Below, in pieces: positions 46,360 through 57,547 of a stretch of 64,000 nt of DNA. The stretch lies in the NCBI GenBank assembly GCA_037903475.1, contig JBAJFG010000572.1, positions 124,001-188,000 on the forward strand. Direction: 5' to 3'. The translations under genes were made by a program, and so were the position numbers. The stretch comes from Ancylostoma caninum (taxonomy: Eukaryota > Nematoda > Chromadorea > Rhabditida > Ancylostomatidae). The notes under the pieces are model-generated. The model did not search any database. It had not been told where the DNA came from and was given only the letters and a program-made list of their open reading frames with translations. Position 1 is the stretch's first letter; each line of letters opens with the position of its first letter.

Positions 46360-47283
46360 TTGGTGGCAAGAGGTAAATCACTACTGACACGTCGATTATT
46401 GCCACCACACGAGATGAAGTGTTCCTGTTCCTCGTTTTTTGAGTTTGATCGTACCATCTTGTGTTCGATCGTCTTCGCTTTTGTCCATCTTTTTATTGTT
46501 CCGGTGCAAATTTTCGACATGGGCAGATCTGTTCGCCGAAATCTTAAGGAAACAAATGGTCAACAGATCGATTCGCCTCCACCATCGCCTGCGCCGCTTA
46601 GCCTTGAGGAAGCAATGGAGCAGCTGTACGCATCTCCACGAGTTCCTGAATGTATCAAGAAGGCCTTCGGCTCTCTAGTCAACGAGCTGTCATCGGTGCG
46701 GCAAGAAAGGGACCAGCTGCGTGAGGAGAATCGCCTGCTCCGCGAACAGCTAAGTTTGTCACACGCTTCTAAGCAGTGCTCCACGCAATCCACTGTTGAT
46801 CATGAACCTTTATCTCCCTCTCCTCATTTGGATTGTCATGAAACTGAGAGATTGCGTTCTATTGTAGTCGCGGGAATACCTGAATCTAAGAGTCCTTTTC
46901 TGAAGCAGAAGTTAGAATACGATTACAGTAGTGTAATGAATGTACTCTTTCATTTGGATATCCAGTGTTACCCTGTTGCAATTTGTCGTCTTGGTAGGCC
47001 GAAAGAAGGTGTTAACCGACTGCTGAAAGTTGTCCTACCCACTAGGTTCTTTCAACGTCTTGCTGTACAGAGGGCTTTCTGGCTCAGCTCCTTTCCGAAA
47101 AAGGGGATTTTCCTTCGTGAATCCCTTACAGCGTCGGAAAGAGAGCGACGCAAGAAAGCCAGGCTTAATCTTACCAATCCCACCGACCATAACTCTTTAC
47201 GGTTTTCTTCATTGGAAGTCTCAGAATCTAACATGAATATTGTTGTATCGAATGCTTCTTCTTCGAATGTTTCGGGAAACTAG
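46360..47283 (+). CDS. LINE ORF1 (CR1/Jockey-like), plus-strand copy
   Basis: An open frame of 307 codons. The middle carries a leucine-rich coiled coil (residues about 105-140, RQERDQLREENRLLREQL). It is followed by a conserved block (IVVAGIPES, VAICRLGRP, KVVLPTR) shared with the ORF1 of the minus-strand LINE at 60085-60642. ORF1 proteins of this type coat the element RNA. The true start may be the ATG at 46519 (MGRSVRR), since upstream residues are not shared with the other copy. ORF2 begins about 50 bases downstream. Confidence 0.82.
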   Translation: MVARGKSLLTRRLLPPHEMKCSCSSFFEFDRTILCSIVFAFVHLFIVPVQIFDMGRSVRRNLKETNGQQIDSPPPSPAPLSLEEAMEQLYASPRVPECIKKAFGSLVNELSSVRQERDQLREENRLLREQLSLSHASKQCSTQSTVDHEPLSPSPHLDCHETERLRSIVVAGIPESKSPFLKQKLEYDYSSVMNVLFHLDIQCYPVAICRLGRPKEGVNRLLKVVLPTRFFQRLAVQRAFWLSSFPKKGIFLRESLTASERERRKKARLNLTNPTDHNSLRFSSLEVSESNMNIVVSNASSSNVSGN

Positions 47284-47333
47284 ATGCATTTCGTCGGACT
47301 GTTACTCCTCGGGCCACTACAGACCTATCTGTA

Positions 47334-48755
47334 TTGTCGCTTTCGTGTTTTTACTCTAATATAAGATCGCTTCCAAAGAATTGTACTGATTTAAATTTGT
47401 CTCTCGGACCTAAATATGATTTATACCTTTTTTCCGAAACGTGGCTCAAGGATCATCATTCGATTACGTCAATGTTTGATGCCTGGGTGAATGACTATGT
47501 CATTTTGCGTTGTGACAGAGGCCAGAAATCCGGTGGGGGAGTAGCTATCTTCATACGTAGTAACTTAACTCACTCCGTGGTTTTTAATGAATCAGTTCCA
47601 AATGGGTATGAAATTTTAACTGCGGACATTTTCCATGCTGATATGTGTTTTAGGGTTATTTTGATATACAGACCGCCCTCTGCCTCAGTTGCTGTCACAG
47701 AGCAGCTTGCTAAGGTTATTGGTGATCTATCCACTACGGAATCGCCTGTCATCTTAGTCGGCGATTTTAACTTACCTGAAATTCAATGGGCAACGTGGAA
47801 TGATCAGAATCACTTTGCCGAAAATTTTTCAGTTATGCTTCACTGTCACGATTTCAAGCAATACTTGTCGGAACCAACCAGAGGAGCTAGTTTCTTAGAC
47901 CTACTGTTTTCAAACAATGCAGATCTACTCCACAAAATCTCTGTTCAGTCACCGGTTGGTGGGAGTGACCATTTTAGTGTATCCTTCGAGGTGCAAGGGT
48001 TTGGTATTGTACAAACACCTATTCTTAAGAGACTATTCAATAAATGCGATTACTCTGCCATTAACAGCTATCTATATAATGTTTCTTGGGTCGACTCTTT
48101 CGAGTCGGTTTCTTCGGTGGATGAAAAATACACTATGTTTCTCTCTATTCTCGACCATGTAATAGATCAGTTCGTTCCTTGGGCTTATGTATTCCCTAAA
48201 AAACCAACCTTCCTAGATATCTCCAAAACATGTGGGACCATAAAGATTGTCTTTTTCACTATGCCAAAATCAGTGGTGATTGAACAGAGTACAAGTCTTT
48301 CTCTCAAAGATTTTCGAATCAGATCAAGAAGTATAATAAGAGCATAGAAAAAAGGGTAGTGGGATCTAAAAATCAAGAGCGTTTTTTCAAGTATATGAAA
48401 AATAGACTAGGAACGAAATCTCATTTCTCAGGTTTGAAACTTAACGGAGAGGTTTTACTTAATGATCACGACAGAGCTAACGCACTGGCACGTGAATTCA
48501 ACACCGTCTTCATTGAAGATGATGGGATCATTCCTGCCTATCATCTTGAGCCTGTAACCAATGAAAGTGATTTCCCACACTTTGATGCGCTTGAGGTTTA
48601 CGAACACCTAGTCAAATGGCCACATTTCTATTCTGTTACACCTGATAGAATCCCTTTCTTATTCATTAGAAATGTTGCTCATACTATTGCATACCTCCTT
48701 TCTTACATTTTCAACCAGTCAATAATGTTCTCGGAAATTCCTAGACTATGGAGAG
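47334..48755 (+). pseudogene. LINE ORF2 (endonuclease and start of reverse transcriptase), truncated
   Basis: 47334-48347 encodes an apurinic-type endonuclease: the N-terminal SNIRSL, FSETWL, VGDFNLPEIQW and GGSDHFSV motifs are present in order. The frame then shifts; 48359-48750 continues the linker and the first reverse-transcriptase motif region. The sequence stops being LINE-like at about 48755, before the catalytic YxDD region. The element is therefore truncated at its 3' side and unable to copy itself. The break coincides with an inverted repeat and the start of BEL/Pao sequence. Confidence 0.82.
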
Positions 48756-48783
48756 CACCTCTCTCTCTCCATAGTCTAGGAAT
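48737..48783. repeat. 19-bp perfect inverted repeat at a transposon junction
   Basis: Arms 48737-48755 (ATTCCTAGACTATGGAGAG) and 48765-48783 are perfect inverse complements around a 9-base spacer. The left arm is the last recognisable LINE ORF2 sequence, so the right arm looks like an inverted copy made during repair or rearrangement. Confidence 0.9.
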
Positions 48784-48829
48784 CCCAGTGAGAGCACCTG
48801 AAGAAACAAATCACTCCCGCCGATTTAGC

Positions 48830-49440
48830 TAAGAGCGAAAACCAGAATGTCCTAGGAGTGTTGTGGAACAAAAGATGAGCTTGTCCTTTCGTGCAACTAC
48901 CCTCCAAAAGCGAAAGTGACAAAGCGATCAGTATCCGAACAAGTTGCAGCAATATACGATCCCCTTGATTGGCTAACTCCACTCACGATGGCCGGTAAAA
49001 GATTTCTCCAATCCCTATGGAGATTCGACTACGGCTGGGACGTGGAGATATCTGAGAAACATCAGAAGCAGTGGAAGGATATCATCCAAGTAGTCAACGG
49101 ATTGCAGTGTGTGATACCACCAGAAGTCGCTCAAATTGACACGCCAACAAAGCTTGTGCTGTTCGCGGATGCGAGTGGACAAGCAATGGCAACGTATGCT
49201 TACCTTGTTCCTCACCTTGGAAGCAATCCACTTGTTGGCAAATCAAAAATTCCCTCCATCAAGGAAAAGGTGACTACTCCAAAATTGGAGCTCAACGCCA
49301 TCACAGTGGCTACCCGAGTTGCACACTCAATCTTTGCTGCAATACACCACCGCACGAGGATTTCAGAAATGGTCATCCTGTCCGTTGGCCACTGCTCCAT
49401 AGTTTTTCGAGTGGTTTTGGCCCGAAACCTACCGGAATAA
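48830..49440 (+). pseudogene. BEL/Pao retrotransposon pol fragment (RT/RNase H connection)
   Basis: Translation contains the BEL/Pao hallmarks LGVLWN, then after a one-base frameshift near 48865 AAIYDPLDWLTPL and KRFLQSLW, and further on FADASGQAMATYAY and PKLELNA. These belong to the region between reverse transcriptase and RNase H of nematode BEL/Pao elements (Pao retrotransposon peptidase family annotation). No protease, integrase or LTR is adjacent, so it is a fragment. It abuts the truncated LINE directly. It may come from the same element as the 3' part at 51944-53270, separated by later insertions. Confidence 0.85.
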
Positions 49441-50342
49441 GACGAATTCAGTTGGAGATGTGAATGTGAACGAACTTGGACGCGTCGAATGTGTTCTAGG
49501 TAGTGATTTTGCGAGCTTTTTATGTACCTGATGTTGTCTTCTGTTTATGAGCGGTTACTACTTACAACTTGTCAGCCGAGCTGTGGAAGAACACAATGTA
49601 GGTATACATGTTACATCTATATATTGATCTAGAGATTTTGTTTTGAATTCGAGTTATCGGAATCGTTTCCCTTTCAAGTAGACATCGTTGTACAGGTGCT
49701 TCAGAACAGTGTTCGATCGGTGCAGTATTAACTTGTAGGTAAATGTGGGATGGTCCTGCGCTCCGACACTTCTACAATTTTTCACGTTCCGGTGTGGTTT
49801 TGTGCAAGACCCCCCCCCCCCCCCCCCACAGAAATCACAGGATAACACGTCTAACCAGTGAAAGATTGGAAAAGATCAAAAGCATGGGGCTAGAGCATGA
49901 CTTAGTGAATGGAACTCCCAACTAGGTCAGAAAATCATACAATCGACCTGCACAGGACCAAAAAAACATCAAATCGGGGCACTGGAACAACGAATACTTC
50001 CAACAAGGAAAACCCTGGCAGTACTACTAGAACACACCTGAACAGTGAAAACAATACACAAAGTGTCGAAGCAGGGGACTACAACAATGTATGAGAAAAA
50101 CCATTCTGAGAACTCAAATGCAGAAAAAAATCTCTGAACATACAAATAAATGAGAAAAAACCGCAGTGCTTACTTTCATGTCTTGGAAACAAACATCCTT
50201 GGCGAGGAACCCGGCTCAAAATTGCAGTCCCCGCAGAGATCACCACTGAAATTCGCTAACTTTCTCTAAACATTCTAGACCACAAACGGTACCACGAGGT
50301 CCAAAACAGTCTATGGAAACCCATGATCCCCGCTATATCGGG
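49441..50342. other. Spacer between BEL/Pao fragments, no supported gene
   Basis: Contains a C homopolymer of about 17 bases near 49810-49826 and short open frames without motifs. A pseudogenised remainder of the BEL/Pao element is possible but not recognisable. Confidence 0.4.
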
Positions 50343-51616
50343 GTGTGCATCAGGGATGAGCGGATTATCCGTATCCGGTTATCCGTTTAGCCGTTATCCG
50401 TGCGTTTTGGCCTATCCGTTATCCGCACCGTTATCTCGGCGCCGGATAACGGTGCGGATAAGGCCGGAAGCAGTGGCTTCATATCACACGTTTCCAGTAG
50501 AGGAGAGCTTTCATTTCAAAAAATTCAATCGTATCCCTCGCCTAGCGTGTTTTCTGTCATATGATTTGGAATCTTGAATTGAGGTAGGAAGAGGTAAAGC
50601 TGACTTGTAGATGCCTGGAAAGAAAGGCTCTTGCTCAGGTTCCTTGGGGTGACCGACAATGTGAGGCAATAATCTAGGAAGTTACCTACTTGTGAGATTA
50701 TCAACAACGTTGCCTAACGATGTGACCATTAAAAATGTTGAAATTAATGACCTCACAGCTCACCGATGAGCAATGCTTCTTCTTCACGTTTTTCATCTTA
50801 ACCAGACATTGAATCCTACTGTTTCCATCAATTTTCGCATCTATTAATCAAATAGCGTTTAGGACTTCATACGATCATAATAGTCAGTACCAAAAAGTTC
50901 ACCAGAATGCCGCGAAAAAAAATATATGAAGCAGGCTTAAATGAGGGCACACAAAAAATCGCGTTGTCATCAGTGGGTTTAGGAACGAAACCTTGAAAAG
51001 CCTTTGTCATGGAAACCTTTGTACTGGAAATGTCGTGGGCATGTATCATCTCAAGCAATAGTATACCACTCAAAATATAGAACATCCAAACATCACTGGG
51101 AACTGTTGTTTTTATGGCAAACTCTAGGTACCATGCACGTACATACTAGACGTTTGAGTCGACGGGATTTTTTTCGAATAGTCGACATTTCGAGTCACTC
51201 GAAAGTCGATTTATTCGAAACTCGACTCGATTTGACTCGGTCTAGTCAAATGTCTAATGCATACACCTCTTTATGCGCCATGCCCAACGTCGTTCTGAGA
51301 GTGTCGAATTTCGATGACTGACGAGATGAGGAATTCGTGCTAATTCTCTTTCACAAAATTCATGTCGTATTTCCTCTCTATCATTTTTAGTGTTGTAGAA
51401 GGTGGTGTTATGTAGCATATGGGACTATCCATTATCTAACATGTCATTCTGTTGAAAGTTAACGAAAGAATACGTGTATACAACTCATTCGTTGCTGAAC
51501 ACTTATCCGTTATCCGTTATCCGGTATCCGTTATCCGGTCATTTTTGGCCTATCCGTTATCCGCACCGTTATCCGGGTCGTGGAAAATTTCGTATCCGCT
51601 CATCCCTGGTGTGCAT
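50343..51616. mobile_element. hAT-like non-autonomous element with perfect 8-bp target duplication
   Basis: Element 50351-51608 is flanked by GTGTGCAT on both sides (50343-50350 and 51609-51616). Termini CAGGGATGAGCGGA and TCCGCTCATCCCTG are the same as in the 210-bp elements at 15415 and 17293. Each end carries a cluster of TTATCCG units, in the style of subterminal transposase-binding repeats. The interior shows no transposase frame. It splits the BEL/Pao remains. Confidence 0.9.
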
Positions 51617-51943
51617 GTGATTTTGCGTGGGTACGTAAATGAGCGACGTTCAGCAAGGCGCGACGGGGCGACGCAACGGCTTCGTTACCCGTCGCGTCGC
51701 GCGTGTTGTGGTGAAAAAAGTATAAACACTCGTTTAAGTCAAGTCACGAGTATACGGAGCGTTTCTGGAAGCGCGAACAATATCTCAGCGGCCTTCGAGA
51801 AACACACAAACTCGGGATCAATAGCAAGCGAGGATCACGAATAAATACGGCGGTAAACAAAGAGGTGCTTATTTCAAACCCAGTAGCCACGTAATTCATG
51901 GAAAATTGGAAAAATTCGTAAACTGAAGCAATCTCCAACGGCA

Positions 51944-52159
51944 GTGGTACGTGAAGCAGAGATTCAACTACCGAAAGGACGCCTCATTGGCCGACCTGTT
52001 AATCTCCTCGTGCCAATTGAACTGGGCGACAGCGAAGGAGATACCAACAAAGAAGGTACCAACAACAGAGACGCATCAAACTGTCATGGACGAAACTCTC
52101 GAAGTTTCCGAAGGGATACGCTACAATTTACGTGTAACGCAAAGGCTCGACTACAGTAG
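51944..52159 (+). pseudogene. BEL/Pao integrase C-terminal tail
   Basis: The frame contains a VREAEI...LPKGR...RPVNLLVPIEL pattern, the usual end of BEL/Pao pol just after the integrase. The envelope-like region follows on the same strand in an overlapping frame. Everything upstream in the integrase is missing here, probably because of the hAT insertion and decay. Confidence 0.75.
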
Positions 52160-53270
52160 TCTCCTCCACGGTACCGCTAACATGCAACTGACAAGAACGT
52201 TTCCAACAACACTTCAGTTCCTCTCATTGTTAACACTGTTCAGTGCACCAGTCAGAGCAGTTTCAAGCCCATTATCTTTCGTTCGGGGTTTCGTATGGTG
52301 CTCTTCAAGAGGAGTTGAACTAACATCGTTCAATATCCAGACGTACGAACTATGCGCTGGAGAATACTGCATCATTAAAGAAAACCCGCCGAAGAAGGAA
52401 ACAATACAGTGACCTCCAGAGATCACCTTGCAGGAGTATTCCATTCAGTGGAAAATTTCCGATGGCTAGCAAGTGACAGTTGTTGAAACCACCGCGCTAA
52501 ACCCAGAATGTTCACCTCGAGCAACGATTATAGTCATCGCGGTCGGTCTTTACCTTACTAGTGCACTGATCTATGTTCTTTGCTACGTTCCGGAAAGACT
52601 AGGACTACTATGTCGAATTCTCTGCAACCTTCTTGCCCTCTGCATTAGAGCAGCACCGCGAGCAGGTTTCCGACTCTGGCACCACCTTCGACGCAGACGA
52701 GAACAATTCCGAAGAACACCAAGGATAGACGTGTTCCTCAACACTCCGCTTCTTGCGGTAGTTCTCCTTGCGTGCATCTCAGCTGCCGAATCATGCCAGA
52801 AACGTTGACATTTTCGAGCTGAAAACCAACGTATGCATCCTGTCATCTACTGGCAACGAGACATGCACGATCGACACGACGCAGATGCTGAAGTTGAACA
52901 CATTCCATCAACAAGCCTGCTTCAGAGTACAAAAGGAAGGAGAACGCTCAAAGAAATACGACTAGAATGGAAGAAAATTCAGCTGATGTGTGACCGACAG
53001 ACAATCATGTTCACGAGAAACACACAACAGAAAGTGGTGGACTCAAAACGATGCCCTCAATCAGGTAGTTGTAAGGAAGAAAAATGCGCACGAATTAACA
53101 CTACGGCGCTACTTCCTGAACTACGACAAGGGAACGATTTCCCAGGAGTCACATTCTGTGTGGAAAGCTGTGGGGGACCAGGCTGTGGATGGTTTTATAT
53201 CAATAGCGGCTGCCTGTTCTACAGAGTCTTCGCAACGTGCTATGCCAAAACGACGTGCAAAAGATGAGCT
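51951..53270 (+). pseudogene. Phlebovirus-type envelope-like gene of a BEL/Pao element, broken
   Basis: Directly after the pol tail come frames 51951-52412, 52473-52808 and 52833-53267, broken by stops and frame changes. The first holds a signal-peptide-like hydrophobic segment (LQFLSLLTLF). The second has two strongly hydrophobic segments flanking an Arg-rich linker. The third is cysteine-rich, with a CGGPGC core followed by a GCLFYR segment, the pattern of the phlebovirus G2/Gc-like fusion glycoprotein domain known in nematode Cer-type BEL elements. This would be an envelope-like membrane fusion protein of the element, here inactive by visible breaks. Assignment rests on the cysteine pattern and position after pol. 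Confidence 0.75.
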
Positions 53271-54100
53271 TGGAGATCAACCTGATGCAAGGGAGGCTCA
53301 GAGCATTGAGAGTATCCTGACAAAAAAGCTGACGACTACACCTCATCAACAGCGCCGGAAGCCCACTCGTAGCAGTGTGGAACGCGCGCGGACCGAGGAC
53401 ACGCCGCACTTCACCAGAGATTATACCCTCACGAGCACAGGAAAGGACAGGTCGTTCAACGTCAAGAAGAACTCGTACACCAGAGATTCGTCATCGTTCT
53501 CGATCAAGACGAGCTCGCACTCCAGCTCCGAGAATGAGATCGCGCACGCGAGGAAGCAGACACCATGGGTCGACACGACGATCGCCTGAAACAAGCCCAC
53601 GCCACCACCACGACGAGTCCCGTCAAGGACCAAGCCACACCAGCGGCTACGACGATCGCAGAGGCATCGAACGAGACCACGAGGATCAAAGACGGAACCG
53701 TCATCCCTCACCAGAGGATCAGCTGCGCCGGGGAGTATAGAGAGTCGCAACTCTCTAGTGATCTCATTTATTGCTTATGTATCTCAATATTAACAATAGC
53801 TTTCTATGGATGTAATCAATCAATGTATCTGTAGCTTGACTTTGACTTGTTATTCAGTTAAAAGTGCACAGCTGCGTCTCTGTAAGAAACTGTCTTTCCT
53901 TCAAAAAAAGGACCAGGTGGCCCAGCTGCGACCCCGTCTCCATGAGCACAGTATAAATAGGGTTCGCAGCTTCGATGTAGTAGTTCCTCTCTTTCCTCAC
54001 TTTTACTTTCAGTTATCCTAGCCTGAATTATTATCTGTACATTGAAATGTAAATATAGATAGTGATATAATAAAGGTTTAATTACCCAAGTTTGAGGCGT
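53271..54100 (+). other. Arg/Ser-rich frame and probable 3' end of the BEL/Pao element
   Basis: The plus frame 53375-53740 is unusually rich in Arg, Ser and His (repeated RS/RT/RR pairs); an overlapping frame (52990-53589) is also open, so coding status is uncertain. Further on, 53860-54095 has an AATAAA-type signal (54070) and could be the 3' LTR, but no matching 5' LTR was found, so this is not established. Confidence 0.35.
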
Positions 54101-54203
54101 GGTTTGCCCGAGAGGCATAGACTGTTGGGGACAAAAGACCCACGTGGCAACGGCAATCAACTGGTGAAGCGAAAGCTAATTTAGAGGTTCAAAAACCCTC
54201 ATT

Positions 54204-54344
54204 TCGGGACATGCGGAGGAGGGAACCGGGAATTGCGGAGGAATAAATCGGGAATTGCGGTGCGTAATGTACCGGCTCTCCTGACCAAGCCCTCCGGGTG
54301 CCCTGCAGTAGTCCTACGCATGTGTGCGATACTTGTCTGAGATT
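54204..54344. repeat. Dispersed repeat (GGGACATGCG...CCTGCAGTAGTCC), copy 1
   Basis: About 140 bases are shared with 61990-62132, including the block CCCTGCAGTAGTCCTACGCA. No coding content. It lies just upstream of a TTAA-flanked element, as does the second copy at some distance. Confidence 0.75.
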
Positions 54345-54509
54345 GCTTCCTCTATGAAAAAAGTGGCCTCTTAAAAAAAGGGTCACCCTTTTTGAGGTCT
54401 GTCATGGATACCATCGTTTACGCCAGCTCACACTAAAACTTTCTCACCATAAAAATCTCGGAAGCGATTTCTGAGATAAGACTCTGTTGCTGTTAGGGCA
54501 CATACAGAG

Positions 54510-54974
54510 TTAAAGGCAGCAGGAGCTGAAATTCTCGTCTCTGAGCTGAGCTGCGGGTGGTGAAGTACAGACTCAGCACATCATAAATGTGAAACGAACA
54601 CAGACAATGATGGCTTACCTGCAGAGAAAATGGAACATTCGTCGCGAACACGCCTGGCCGTGTTCGCGCGCGGACGAGTTTTCCCCGGAGCGAAAGCCAT
54701 TGGGGCGCGTGGTTTTGGCCCAGTCCCGTCATGAAACCCTGTGAATTGAATGCATTCCGTTCTCCCTTTGCGCCAAACCACGCACCGCAATGGCTTTTGC
54801 GCCGGGGAAAACTCGTCCGCGCACGAACACGGCCAGGCGTATTCGCGACGAATGTTCCATTTTCTCTGCAGGTAAGCCATCATTGTCTGTGTTCACATTT
54901 ATGATGTGCTGAGTCTGTAATTCACCACCCGCAGCTCAGCTGAGAGTCGAGAATTTCAGCTCCTGCTGCCTTTG
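54510..54974. mobile_element. TTAA-flanked palindromic element family C, copy 1
   Basis: Begins TTAAAGGCAGCAGGAGCTGA and ends with its inverse (the right flank is mutated to TTGAA). The two halves are inverse copies over about 200 bases, including CTGCAGAGAAAATGGAACAT and the opposite strand of it. No conserved coding frame; open frames seen on both strands are by-products. Shares the AGGCAGCA tip with MITE family A. Confidence 0.88.
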
Positions 54975-55329
54975 AAAGCGCTACATATGTTCTGTGTCAG
55001 GAACCAAAATAGATGCTTTCGTGAGTAGGAAGTCCGCTCAAATTGCAAGAGAGACACTTCAGAGAATTAAACAATGAATGCCGTTTTTAGAGTGAATATG
55101 ACAATAAGAAACTCAATACACATTACTATAAGAGAAATTTCCAGAGTGATTATGATTATAAAAAGCGTATTATACGTTATTATAGGAGAAAGATGGAATG
55201 CGGGGCAACAAGTTGTGGGAAAATAGGCAGAACTTACTGCTCTGTGATGTCTGCCCTCGGGAGGTTCTCGGATTATCTGCCATGTTCCTCCGCAGCCGTC
55301 AGAGGCTTTTATCAAAGTTCGGGGGTATG

Positions 55330-55560
55330 TCGCACCCCCGACTATAGTCCTGTAGATCAGGAGGGAAGGATCTCCGCTTGCACTATAGTCCTCGAGGACT
55401 GTAGCACCTTCCGTCGCCGTCGCCGGCGACTGTGAGGCCGATACGCATCGATTGTGGGCGGAGCGGTGGCGGCGGCAGCCGTCGCCGGCGACTGGCCATC
55501 GCCAACATCGGCGGCCGCCAATGTTGGTGACTGTGGCGTCGGTGCGTATCGATTACTCAG
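55330..55560. repeat. GC-rich repeat with GCCGTCGCCGGCGAC units
   Basis: CGTCGCCGGCGAC recurs here and again near 61150, together with the palindrome CTATAGTCCTCGAGGACTGTAG. The wording of both loci is similar enough to be one repeat family with rearranged pieces. No gene. Confidence 0.55.
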
Positions 55561-55698
55561 ACAAAGCGCCGGAAATTCCGCAGCAGAATACCGGAACTTC
55601 CACAGGTAACCAGTTGGTTTTTCTGCTGTTCTGCTGTGGAATTTCCGGTATTCTTCTGTGGAAATTCGTGTTCTGCTGCGGAAATTCCGAAACGATGG

Positions 55699-55700
<2 letters not shown>

Positions 55701-55791
<91 letters not shown>

Positions 55792-55799
55792 AAAAAAAT
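55701..55799. repeat. AC dinucleotide microsatellite followed by an A run
   Basis: Uninterrupted AC units from 55701 to 55787, then about a dozen A. The open frames through it on both strands are artefacts of the repeat. Confidence 0.97.
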
Positions 55800-56775
55800 T
55801 AGGTGAGGGGCGACCGAATTACCGAATTAGACGGTCACAATCCAGATAATGCGTGCACAAGCTGCTGAGTTTGAGATCCTACCAATGGATCTTGTATTCG
55901 TTACATAAAGACTGGAATATGGAAAATTTGAAATTGTGAGAAGATGTGACAGATGAGGAGCAACAACGATGATGTGAATAGGTTATTTATTTATTTATTT
56001 ATTTATTTAATACGCTCAAAAAGCGCACCAAGGACTAAAATAACTAGACTAAACGAGAAAGTACTGCATCTTACCAAAAAATAAGTAGAAGCAGTGTGTC
56101 TATAAGTGGGACAGCGGGGATCAAGCATTACGATTTCGACGTTATAATAAATAATCATTAGCTGAAGACAAAGCAGATGTGGTAGTACTAGAAGGCCGAG
56201 GCTATGGAAATAAAATATGATCAATGCCAAGAGAAGCGTAAAGCGAGTGGAACTAATGTCAGGCCCCACATCAACCAGCAAAATGCCCTCGTCCATTGAT
56301 AGGGTCATAGGAGCCACACCGGAAGTTCGACAAGCGGGTATACTGGTTAACCCCGCTCAACCGGTGGACTGGTGCCGACATATAGCCATACCCACGCTTG
56401 CTAGGCACGTGAAACGAACATGATAAGAAGAGCAAAGGTACACCACTTCTACCGAAGATCCAGCTGCTCCCGTAAGATGAAGACTAATGACGAAAAGTGT
56501 GCTTGATCCATGCCAAAAGAACAAATTCGTGAACAAAACAAACTCAAGACAACCATCAAAACATTGCAGATCTTTAGTACTGGTATTTGTCTAAGTGGAC
56601 CTCAATTAAAGCACCGAGAAGGAAAACAACACATTTCTAGGGAATAACTAGAATGATTAATCATCTCCGAGGGTCTAACGAGCAGAAACACAGATCGCTG
56701 GATTGAAACCAAATCAAGAAGCTGACATACCTAAACAGACTACAAAGTAAAATTGAGTGTCATCATTCGCAGAAA

Positions 56776-57547
56776 TCAGGTATTACTAGCACTAGAAAGA
56801 CGAAGAACTTGTGTGATGTTTAGCCGAAAAAGTTTCCTCTTGAATACCGAGCTATTTTTTGAATAAAGAAGTTCAGCCGGTAACAAGTCAAACCATCTTG
56901 CAGTACGCCACATAAGCGAGTTAAAGAGTAGCGAGTGTTTTTTGCGCTGTATCTTAGCGTACTGCAAGTTAAACCTACCTGATCGTGTGCTGGCCGGTCT
57001 AAAGATCCAATACTTACTGGCTATCAAATTTACCTCTTTTCTTAGTATGCGAAAACAAAAGGCAAGGTCATTGACTGCTCTTCTGTGTTTTCAAATTGAT
57101 TAATTTCAAACGTTCTTCATAACTTGGTAAATCAGTATATCTCGTCGCAGGAAATAGTCTCAGGAAAAGAATTCTCGTTAATGTTTGCTGTACTTTTTCA
57201 ATTCTTCAGATATCTTTCCTGCGGGTCGGACTCCACAGCTGTGAGCAGTATTCTAAGTGCGGGCGAACATAGACTTTGTACAAGCGAAGAATTATTTTGG
57301 CATCCTTTGCATGGATATTCCGGAAAATCAAGAAGAGAGCGGAGAAAGCTTTCTCAATCACATTATCTATATGGTCATTGAACGAAGGAGTTGAATTGAA
57401 AATGACGCCTAGATCTCTGACTGAGTCACATTTCTTAAGAAGAATGCCGTTAATTTCATATGAGAAGCTTGCTTCTTCACCAAGATGCATAACGCAACAC
57501 TTATCCGCATTGATTGGTAAATTCCAAGCTGCTGCCCACGCTGACAT
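56776..57547 (-). pseudogene. LINE ORF2, C-terminal part
   Basis: 57547-57206 encodes the thumb-like end of the reverse transcriptase (the segments INADKCCVMHLG and RDLGVIF, then YVRPHLEYCSQLW, are typical of CR1/Jockey elements). 57027-56776 continues with the C-terminal basic helix and the SLMWRTARWFDLLP segment. Frames are broken between and upstream of these blocks, so the protein is not intact. Confidence 0.8.

Noticed and set aside
50360..51595. Short repeated TTATCCG units that might look like a CRISPR array
   Set aside because: Units are 7 bases with no regular spacers, sit at the two ends of an element with inverted termini and an 8-bp duplication, and the genome is eukaryotic.
53860..54100. 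Defined 3' LTR of the BEL/Pao element
   Set aside because: A polyadenylation-type signal is present, but no matching 5' LTR, primer-binding site or terminal TG/CA pair with duplication could be shown.
54581..54883. Conserved frames recurring at 54.6, 58.0 and 63.4 kb as a gene family
   Set aside because: They fall inside the palindromic TTAA elements, are open on both strands and derive from the repeat sequence itself.
55553..55802. Open frames of Cys-Val and Thr-His repeats
   Set aside because: They are translations of the AC microsatellite on either strand.
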